Shown: positions 53,892 through 64,000 of the stretch, piece after piece
Layout: every line of letters starts with the position of its first letter
Numbering within the stretch: the stretch's first letter is position 1
Assembly: GCA_910591455.2 (NCBI GenBank)
Contig: OU342816.1
Span: 12,900,638-12,964,637, forward strand
DNA from: Pholis gunnellus
Taxonomy: Eukaryota; Chordata; Actinopteri; Perciformes; Pholidae
Reading direction: 5' to 3'
Length of the DNA: 64,000 nt
Program-made: the position numbers and the translations under genes
Notes under the pieces: generated by a model
Database searches by the model: none
Told to the model about the DNA's origin: nothing
The model's input: only the letters and a program-made list of their open reading frames with translations

Positions 53892-54789
53892 CTCAAGGCT
53901 ATTAAGAAATGAATTTCTTCACAGGAATAGAAAGGTGAGGAATTTCTGGTCATTGCTTCTGAAAGTGACTTGAATGAGTAGGGTAGGGTAAAGTTAGAAT
54001 ACATTTAAGGTAAGTGTGTGAGTTGAGGTTCAGTCAGTATGGTCAAAAAGGCTGAACTAAGACGATGGGATGGTTTTTAGGGAAAAGGTTAGGTGTTGGT
54101 AGAAAGTTCGGAGATATGAGCAAAGAAAAAGATGTTGGTGATGGATATGTGTTAGATGTTGTGTACCGGGCATGGTATTATGCGCCTGGGTTAGTGGTTG
54201 GATGAACATGCAGCACAAAAGTGCCTCTTTGTCAGCGAACTCATTGCTAAAGAGACCTACTTTAAACTCAGAGGTTTGAAAACGTTGGGACTCAGCCTGT
54301 GTATTGTCTGTTTCTCTCCCCCATAGAAACACACCCACAGCAGTGAACACAAACAGCCGTTCTCTAAAATCTCTGCTCCTCAGACATGATGTGCTGCACC
54401 ACATTCTGTGGATTCGACTGTTGGAAAAAAAAAAAAAAGAAAAAAAAAATATATTCCAGTGCAGTTTCCATGGGAACCAAACCATATCATAGTAAGATAA
54501 AATAAATGTTGATTTTGAGAAAACGGCTGTCCTCACTGTTTCAGTTGACCTTTCCCCTGAATGCAGCCAAAAGCTTCACAGTGAACTGCTCTGGACAACT
54601 GCCAACAGCCTGCAGCACACAGAGAGGGAATAAAGGCAGTGAAACACACAGAAAGTCAAGTAGGAAAACAAAACTTTATTGCCTCAAGGTTTGAACATTT
54701 TATTGGAATGTAAATGTTATTATTGATGGATCTTTACTCCAAATGTCATAGAACTATAGAAGTGCATATACTCAGGACATACATATACA

Positions 54790-54840
54790 GTATATATATA
54801 TCTATATATATATAGATATATATATATCTATATATATATT
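54790..54840. repeat. AT-rich (TATATC/TATAGA) repeat with dyad symmetry
   Basis: Alternating TA with regularly spaced C or G (TATATCTATATATATAGATA). It can fold back on itself. A shorter TATATA run lies at about 55037-55053. Confidence 0.85.
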
Positions 54841-57608
54841 TCAATGGTAACCGATCAATTTCATCTGCAAACAAATTGTCGAAGAAACTTTTTTTTCGTA
54901 CTGCCTCAGCTGACCTGTAAGCTGAAGACAAAAAAAAGAGAAAGAAAAAGAAAAGGCAGGAAAACTTCAGCAGTGTAAAACTTGGCCAACAGCCCCCAGT
55001 TAAATACACAAAGAAGTCAAAACAAGTTGAACACACATATATATATATATATACTGTATGTTGAGGCATGTCTTACAAATGCTTCTATATGTAGTTAACT
55101 ATGTGTGCAAGTGGTTAACTTTAATTCATGTTTTTACTGGTTGTGGAAGCATTGATGTATTATGTATATATGTGTAAAACACATTATTTTGTGTGTACAT
55201 ACATTTTCATTTGAATTGGGGATGACAAGCTTATTTACTTTTTTTGTCCGTTTCTGAAACACTGTTGTAGTTCCCAAAGCATTAAGTACAACCACCGCAT
55301 TCATTTATACTGTCCAGCAAGGATTGCCGTCACTCACAAACAACACATAATTCATGTCACATAAAGAAATGTATGAATGACTTCATCACTACCACCAAAA
55401 TGGCGCTTCCCTTCCTTCTTACGAAAGTCAAGACAGTCACACGTCTCGTTAATTGTGTCAATATGAAAACCTCTGCGACTGTAATTCAATCCTCATTATA
55501 GTTACTGAACCAAGCCCCCTTGAATGTCAATGATGACCACTTTACAAAACATCCAGACTCTGATGTCTGAAATTCAACCAAAGGTGCACTCAGACACACA
55601 TACACATCAACCATGATGTGCATACATCCTTTGAGTTAAGCGTTTTGCCCTTTCAACACTTGTTTCATTATGAAAAAAAACACAAAGCCTGCAGCTGATG
55701 CTAAATATGTGCCACGCATATGGTGTTCATCCCTCAGCAGATGTAAGCATAGAGAGTTAGTATTCAGTCTCTATGGTTACCACTTGTAGTTATGGAAAAA
55801 TAATCAATGTCAAGATAAAGTCAGCGAGCCTGCAGAGATGGTACTTTGCCAACTCTGCTGAGCTCTTGTCTTCAGACTGAGTTGATCCGATTAAACTTGA
55901 CCTGCTCAAAACAGCTGGTTGTCACCTGAAAGCATATGTGTGGGTTGGTTAACTTTTAAATACAAACATCTCAACCAAAACTTTTATTCCATAATTATAA
56001 TCACTTGATGAAGCACCATTGGACTGCTTGTTAGGTTTATACCTGAAGAAAAAAAAAAAAAAGAGTTGTTCCGTCCAGTAAATAGATCTCGGTTGCGTAA
56101 TATACCGAGCATGTTGAAAGTGCATTTTTGAGTGTCACAGTAGCCCTTGATCTTTGTAATCTGCAGGTGGTATGGTGAAATGGTGATCTAGTGGCCAACT
56201 GCCGTGTTGTCATCCTGTGTCATGGACTAAATCATCACTTCAGTGACCAAAAGAGGGGCTTTTGGCAGAGGCCCTCAGAATAATCTTCCTATCGCTCGCT
56301 GCTTCTGCCACTCCCTCCATCTTTCCACCCGTTCCAACTGTGGCTAAAGCGGACACTCACCCTGGACTCCTGTCGGCAGTTTTGGCAGTGACAACCAACG
56401 TCTGTCAGTGGCAGAGTGAAAGATAGAGAGAGAAGAGAGAGAGATGAAGAGAGAGAGTGTGTGTGAAGGTAGGCAAGGAATCAGCCAACTGTCCGCTGTT
56501 TTGGTGGGAACTAGGGAAGGACACTGCAACCTTGAGGAGGTAGCAGGTGGCGCCTCTTCTGGTAGAGGGGGTGTAATGAGGCATAACGTTTGGCGGATGG
56601 ACTTCGTTTTTCCTGCTTATCTACACTTTAGAGGTTGAATCCACCACCGTGTCATTTTTCCATGAACAGGTGGAGATCCTGGCTAACAGCAGCCCTCTGT
56701 TGGTGCGAGGGCTTGCATAGGAACCCTGCAGTCCAGGAAACATCCAGGGGCCATTTTGAGGCTATGTTGAAGGGCTATTTTGCCTGCAGTTAAGGTAAAT
56801 AGTGATGGATAGAGTGCAACTATGGGCCTATGAGGTATGGTTACAAAGTCATGAACATAATTGCCGGTGAAAGTGTCAGCTCCTCACAGGATGCAAGTGG
56901 AAATGCCTTGTTTTGGTGTCTGATTATTCAGTGGGTGATTTATGATGAGCTAGAAAAACATGAATATAATTATCTATCAAAAGGGATCAAATTACACCCA
57001 CATAGTCCTGAAGAAGCATGTTATTTGTTTCGTGCTAAATTAGCAAGAAATAAAAAAATATATTTGACAGAAATTCATAAGGTTCGAAAGCAAGTTTTCA
57101 GGGGCTTTACTTGGGTTGAGTGTGTTTTTTTAATAGAAGGCTTCATTTGTAATCGTAAATCGTAGAATAGCAGCTGTTACTGAGACAAAGGATCTGTATC
57201 TTTCCTCTAAATATATGTGGAGAGGTGCATTTCCTGTCCAGGAAAAAGGGCCTTGAGAAAAAAGTAAATTAATAAATAAAATCAATCATATTCCAGACAG
57301 CTATAATTACACAATACTTTGGTGGTTGTCTTTTTTTAAGAGGGTTTACTCACCCTGTCAATAATTAGAAGGATATAATTTTAATGTGCCTTCCACTGGC
57401 CTCTAATAGAGCTTTCCTGCTGAGTTAATGAGCAATGGCAATGCTGTAATTGTGGTACCTAAAACAGAAACACTGAAATATGTTTTAAGTACAGAGAAAG
57501 GCAGAGAACAATGTTCAACTCTGGTAGGCACATTGTGTATAGTTAAACCATACATTTTAATTAAGGTATTTGTTGAAGTTAATGCTGTTTGAAATGCAAC
57601 TTTATGAG

Positions 57609-57610
<2 letters not shown>
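54841..57610. other. Intergenic sequence, middle part
   Basis: The stretch holds a GA-rich patch near 56423-56463 and one unexplained plus-strand frame of 111 codons at 56830-57165. No known exon or mobile element was seen. Confidence 0.5.

Positions 57611-57650
<40 letters not shown>
57611..57650. repeat. (AC)n microsatellite
   Basis: A pure AC tract of 40 bases. Confidence 0.97.
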
Positions 57651-57652
<2 letters not shown>

Positions 57653-58284
57653 GTACACACATTATATGTATTCATATAGTAATTGTATCTCCACACTGTT
57701 GATGGCCATCTCATAGACACAGCCATGATAGTAAGTGGGTGAAATGATGCTTCTATATTTTGGCCGTGTGCTTTGGCATACTGCCGCTCCATCTCTGTGG
57801 GGCTGGAAGGATATCAGACAGTCACTCCAAGGGAGGTGTCACCTGCTGAGAACAGACCAGGTGCAAACTCCACAGTAAGACCACAAGCTGCACTGCCTCG
57901 TAATCCACCCTCCTCCCTTCACTCTGGATATGACTGAAATGTGTAAATAAATAAAAGCTGATTGCATTGGCTTTATTAGTTTGCCAACATTTAGCGAGGT
58001 TTTGCAAAAGCTTTAGCGAGATTTAATTGAGGAAAGATTCATAAATGAGACATGTGGTGGGTAGAGATAGAATTACAGCCACGCGATTTCACATGGAAAA
58101 ACTTCACATCGTAATAAATATGAACCAGCTATTTTTTTTTAAATACAGTAGATGAACATTATCTCACCCCCCCCCCCAAATCTACCCCCCAAAATATGTT
58201 ATTTTTATTTGATTTTGAAGGTTATTAGAATGATGTAGTACGTGTGTCTGTTTATCTATATTACTCACAATGTAGAGGCAAAAG

Positions 58285-58320
58285 TCTTTCCAGTGTCACA
58301 ATGTGGAGACACTGGAAAGA
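58285..58320. other. Perfect 13-bp inverted repeat with a 10-nt loop
   Basis: TCTTTCCAGTGTC (58285-58297) is the exact reverse complement of GACACTGGAAAGA (58308-58320). The loop is ACAATGTGGA. No U-rich tail follows, and the function is unknown. Confidence 0.9.
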
Positions 58321-58540
58321 AAAAGGTAAACCATGAAAATGTCTATATGTGTGTGAAGAACTAAAGCTTTAGACATCAAATGCAATGCCCAACTAAACAC
58401 TGAGTGTGTGACATTGTGTGCCAATATTTGTCTTTGCTTTTTTATCATGTCGGTTATTTATTGCAAAAGTCAATGTCATGGCAGACAATGGACTGAGATG
58501 TGTTATCTATGTACTCAGGCACAGAGTCCTCACGCTCACA

Positions 58541-58541
<1 letters not shown>

Positions 58542-58592
<51 letters not shown>

Positions 58593-58614
58593 GCCAGAGA
58601 GAGAGAGAGAGAGA
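58542..58614. repeat. Compound (CA)n-(GA)n microsatellite
   Basis: A CA tract at 58542-58588, a short spacer TACAGCC, then a GA tract at 58596-58614. Confidence 0.97.
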
Positions 58615-59989
58615 TCACAAGCTTCCTCCCTACTTATGGACATTTTCCATCATCTTGCCAAGGTTCCAGCAAACAAACCTTTTAACTGACATGAAACAAC
58701 ACAAATGCCTTTTTTTCAGACATTGTTGACATCTTTCTTTATTCATCAGCACACAAAAACCTGAATATTGCACTGGCGGAAATGCATGGTGTTTTACCGA
58801 GGGGCTCAGAAAAGCAGTCTTTATATTCCCTCTTAGTGCAAAGATGCAGAACGACATAGATAGAGAGAGAAAAGATGAGAGCTAGAGCCCTTTTGGGAAT
58901 GTTAAACAATACAGTAAATCAGGCATTAAGAACAGCATAGCAGGTCAAAATGTTTCTTTGCTTGCCTCAGTGCCAGTTTCAAAGAGAAGTGAAGATCCAC
59001 CCACTGACGTTGCAGGGTTGCAATACAACTTTTTATATACTCACAATATTGTGATTGACAAAGCGCTCTATGGTTCCACCATCTGTTCGCCCTCTGACTA
59101 ATATACAGTGAGCTATGAAACACATGCTAAAAGAGCTCATGATATGAAAAGCCTTTATGGATAGTGATCATGCCCTGCATGTGCCGCACAACCAAACTTT
59201 TACATTACTTTTATTGTCTTGCTTTTCATGACCTATCGCTAAAATCACCACAGACAATCACCAGACTAGCATTCATCATGAATGCACACTGTTTAATGTT
59301 GTGCTGTCTCTACGCATTGCTTTGTCTTGAAAAGCCCTGCTTGTAAAACCAAATAATCTGTGAAGGAGCATCTATTTGAAAGCACAAAACGAGTCAATAT
59401 CAAAGAAAGCTGACTGGAAAACCACAACAACGAACCAGAGACCAACTGCGTTACCAAGAGAGTTAACAATTGTCTGTGTATCCTTAGTTTAAATCAGTGC
59501 ATATAACTATGCATTAAGATATTAGAAGACAATTATTATGAATAATGTCTACTCCCTAACAATGCCCTGTTGCCGATTTTGTTGATATCTCTCCTTCAAA
59601 GCAACATCAAAGGTAATAAGGTGCAAGATACTGTAAATATGTTGTCATTGATTTTAATTTGATTTTTTGATGTGTGGAGGCTTATAAGGTGAATTCAAAG
59701 CCAGGAATGCAGCAGCCAAACTAATCTATGTCTCTCAACAATTTCATATCAACCCTCTGTAGATACATATACCAATGTGTGCAATGGGGCTGCAAATAAA
59801 ATCTTGATTACCCAATCAAACTGCGTTTTATTTGGCACCGAAATTCTTCACATTTTACAGCGCCCCCATCAGGTCAAATGGGATGCATGTGAACAAATCA
59901 ACATCACCCCAACATGAGCAGAATCATTTTAATGGACAGCCATCGATTTTCTACTTCATCCTTTAGCGTCTTCCTGGTAAGATCACTTC
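58615..59989. other. Intergenic sequence, right part
   Basis: No exon, RNA gene or mobile element was recognised. The base composition is AT-rich until the CpG-richer segment begins near 59990. Confidence 0.5.
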
Positions 59990-60560
59990 CGCTCCCCTCA
60001 TTACTCGGGCAGTAGAGCCGCTGTAGGACTTCTACACAGGGCTCACTGCTCTAGCATCCGACTCTGATCCCACCATATCCATGACGATTCGTGTCCGAGT
60101 TTACACAGTGGCGCACATCCTGCTTACCAGTGCTTGGAGCCACAAGCGTGCATGGCTGCGAGAGATGTGCCGAGTGTAGGCTTCAGTGCATACTGCTCTG
60201 CTCTGCTCCATGCATCCCACTCCCAACCCCGAGGCGCTGCATTGGCACCGCGCCTCTCAGAGTATTAAGCCACGCTCTTCGTTTTCTCGTTAGAGGCCTG
60301 AATGCTTGGAGATCGATGCGTGAGCAACTGTTGGTGCAGGGATGCATTAATAGCACGGAACCCCTCGTTTGTGTGGAGGGGAAGCGGTAGTGAGAGAGGA
60401 GAGAACATTCAGCACAATGGACAGAGTCAGAGAGAGAGAGGGGGTGACTGAATTCACACGTTCCAGCACCATGGACAGAGTCACCAACAGATAGTGAGGT
60501 TTTTTTTTTCTTCCTTTCTTTCTTTCTTTTGGAAGGCGTGAACAAACGGTGAATCTGTTC
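59990..60560 (+). promoter_or_regulatory. CpG-richer segment upstream of gabrb2
   Basis: GC and CpG content rise relative to the surroundings (for example CGAGGCGCTGCATTGGCACC near 60231). The location, 0.8-1.3 kb upstream of the gabrb2 start, would fit a distal promoter or an untranslated first exon. Moderately long frames on both strands here are not convincing genes. A 20-bp near-repeat (AGCAC(A/C)ATGGACAGAGTCA) occurs at about 60411 and 60464. Confidence 0.3.
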
Positions 60561-60894
60561 TGTTCCCTCAGCTTTCCCGTGGGACCCGCCTGACAGTGCT
60601 CATAAAAACTGCAAGATACAAGAACAGTTTTATCTTACTTGTATCTGCCTCACGTACAAGTTCACACCCACGCACGGATGGTAATGTCACTATATCAGGG
60701 AGCAATATCAGTATTCTGCAATAAATGCAAATTAAATGCAGATATAATAAGACGTTTAGCCTAATAAGACAATGCGATCTTTATCGGTCTCATTACTGTT
60801 TCACTTATGAATTCCACTTGATTCAGTTGAATGCTCTAGCATATCGTTCGGCTTCACGCTCAGGAAGTTACATACATTTACACTAAAAGCTGTC

Positions 60895-61090
60895 CAGTCC
60901 AGACGTCAGCTGGGAGACCCCCGAGCAGCTCTGCTGGAGCAGCGGGGTTAAGTGCCTTGCTCAGGGACAGCTGAATGAGTTGGCTGACGGGTGTCTAAAG
61001 AGCGAACGGAGAAAGACAACTCCACCCACATTTTCCACCTCGCCCCCACTGGATTTGAACCGACAACTCACGGTCACCGTTTCTAAAACA
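60895..61090 (-). mobile_element. SINE-like element upstream of gabrb2
   Basis: The plus strand has AGCGGGGTTAAGTGCCTTGC followed by TCAGGGACAG, and later GGATTTGAACCGACAACTC. Read on the minus strand, the latter is a box-B-like GGTTCAAATCC. The order and phrases match tRNA-derived repeats common in fish. Ends are not sharply defined and the copy is diverged. Confidence 0.6.
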
Positions 61091-61189
61091 GTCACACAGG
61101 GATGCATAGAAACCAGGGAGACCCCCGTGTACCACTGAATAACTTGTAGTCATGGTTCTCCTTTAAATTTCCTCCGTGCCCGCGTACTA

Positions 61190-61338
61190 CATCTGCCACT
61201 ACCATCACCAGCAGCAGCGCTGCTTCTTGATGTTGTGGTCGGGAATACGCATGCGCCCGACATTGGAATTACTGCACTGGGAAGAATAAGTTGGACCTCG
61301 CCTGTCTTCACTAAAAGAAAAATACATATAACATAAGC
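61190..61338 (+). promoter_or_regulatory. gabrb2: gabrb2 proximal promoter or 5' UTR with NRF-1-like site
   Basis: The sequence TACGCATGCGCC at 61246-61257 agrees with the NRF-1 consensus YGCGCAYGCGCR at 10 of 12 positions and contains the core GCATGCGC. It lies about 85 bp upstream of the start codon. NRF-1 control has been described for a mammalian beta-subunit gene. Function here is inferred. Confidence 0.4.
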
Positions 61339-62420
<1,082 letters not shown>

Positions 62421-64000
62421 GTAAGTAGGCTATCATCACCTATACTTTGACAGTGGGAGACCATTCTGGACTAATGATCCCTGCCAAGCATAAACCTCCC
62501 TGGGGAATTCCCTCCCAAACCACGGGGAAACCCCCTCTAAATGCAGGCCTGTGTAACTGTGTCTCTCCCCCCCCCCCCCCCCTCCCCCCACCCCCAACAC
62601 TCTCATCAACTTGTGGGTAGTAACTCAACGGCAATGGTCTTTTTGTTTGTGGTTTGAAGGCATGAATTGAACTTGTCTAGGATATTGAAATTGATTGACA
62701 TAGATGATCGCTTTGTTTTCTGTCTCATAAACCGATTGCTGCTTAATTTACCGAGCAGGCAAAAAGCCAATAATCACTAACTTCACAAAACAAATTATAT
62801 TGGGAAATAAAAGTTAAATCCAATCACCACTTTCTTTTTGGGAAAGTTAAAGTATTAGCCCAAGTCTTACCTGGTGATTTTTCCCACTGACAATTATGTT
62901 GCTCCATGAGAAATGTTTTAGATTGTCTGTTATGGCTGGTTTAAAACGCTGAACTAGAAATAGTGACAGTGGAAGAAGTTGAGAGCTGTGGATATGAGAA
63001 GTGGAGATTAAGTTTTGCTTCATACAAGTGCACCTCCTAGTGATGAGATGCTGGAACTGCACTTCAGTTTACAGAGAAACTCAAGGCTGCCTTTTTTTTT
63101 GTTACTGAAGGTCAATCTTGACACGTATGATACAGTTGACATAGTGAGACCAAAATTGATATATTTGAAAATATGCATCACATTTTCATATGTTCACTGT
63201 CATCTATTTTTTTCTTTTGTAAAATTGTCTCTTTCTGTGGTTGACAGAACTCTACTGTTTTATTAAATTACAACTTCTTTACATCTCGCACAGATGCCTC
63301 CTGCTGTTGCAGTTATTTATATGTTACTAGCTGTTATGAGTCATGTTGTAATCTCAGGGAATGGTTACGCGCTGGAATATTTTTGGCAGCAGCACCCAAA
63401 GGCTGTTGCTCATGTTATCTCTGTGCTCCTCTGGACTTTGTTGATGTGTAGAGATGAGATGAGAGAACAGATGATGCCATGCCTATTTGCATGTATGTAC
63501 CCAGAAGACCTGCACAACCATAGGCACATGCACATGCATACACAATGCAGGTCTACAGAGCCCTCCAGAATCGCCTTGAATCCTTAATTAAAGGCATGTT
63601 TTCCGTGTGTAACCGATGCAAGAGCTGGAGAGATGTTGTGTTTGTGTGCGTGTGAATGAGTGCCTGCAAGGACAGTATGCATGTCGTAAGTGTACATATG
63701 GGATGCACTTCCAGGAATGAAATACTTAAGTATTATGTAAGATGTTATTTGTATCTACATCCCAATCACCTAATGCATAAGAGACCTTTCATTCAATTTA
63801 TATTTAGCTTTTCTCAGCAGAAATGAAGGTAGTGATTTAGTTACGTCAAATGGCCACTCAATTGTGTAGGCAACAAGCAACTGTATATATTTGGGGTATT
63901 TGTTCTTATAAAATAGCATATGAGCAGATGTAAATCCAAGCAGAGTGAGGAAAGGGGGCACAAGCTAGATTTGTAGCCATGGCGTTGCAAGTATATGATA
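62421..64000 (+). other. Start of gabrb2 intron 3, runs off the window
   Basis: The sequence after the exon 3 donor GTAAGT contains a C-rich tract (62567-62597) and AT-rich DNA. The next expected beta-2 exon was not found, so the intron is at least 1.58 kb. Confidence 0.85.

Noticed and set aside
54057..54536. 159-codon minus-strand frame
   Set aside because: Contains a phenylalanine run from an A-rich tract and has no family signature; likely chance.
60091..60545. Overlapping frames on both strands upstream of gabrb2
   Set aside because: GC-rich sequence lowers stop frequency. There is no domain, and the region fits promoter or 5' UTR sequence better.

Overview
The window is nuclear DNA from a vertebrate, most likely a teleost fish. 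Short conserved exons are separated by introns with GT/AG ends, microsatellites are very abundant (mainly TG/CA and GA/CT), and there are fish-type tRNA-derived SINE copies and a decayed Ty3/Gypsy retrotransposon. No bacterial or organelle feature was seen. The species cannot be named from this sequence alone.

Two genes can be supported. Both encode GABA-A receptor subunits, and they are divergently transcribed (head to head). On the minus strand lies a complete gabra6 (alpha-6) coding sequence of nine exons, from the ATG at 49960 down to the stop at 32517. Every junction keeps the reading frame, and the product is 449 aa. On the plus strand lies the 5' end of gabrb2 (beta-2), with exons 1-3 between 61339 and 62420; the rest lies beyond the right edge. 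The start codons are about 11.4 kb apart. This is the arrangement known for GABRB2-GABRA6 in the tetrapod beta2-alpha6-alpha1-gamma2 cluster. Both products are expected in the same pentameric, cys-loop, GABA-gated chloride channels.

Layout: 1-32382 is gene-poor sequence downstream of gabra6. It holds microsatellites, a SINE (about 16075-16299), a pyrimidine-rich stretch (8406-9125), possible decayed repeats and a broken Gypsy element (about 26230-27700). No exon of gabra1, the gene expected next in the cluster, was found. 32383-49960 is gabra6, with large introns 7 and 8. 49961-61338 is the shared intergenic region: a CpG-rich patch next to gabra6, microsatellites, a perfect hairpin at 58285-58320, a CpG-richer segment from about 59990, and a second SINE-like copy some 250 bp upstream of the gabrb2 start. 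61339-64000 is the 5' part of gabrb2.

I found no convincing evidence of an undescribed genetic system. The points most worth a second look are a splice-donor consensus that contains the gabra6 stop codon, a seven-alanine run in the alpha-6 intracellular loop, SINE-derived DNA and an NRF-1-like site just upstream of gabrb2, a G26 tract sitting where the Gypsy integrase should carry its catalytic glutamate, and two strong hairpins of unknown origin.
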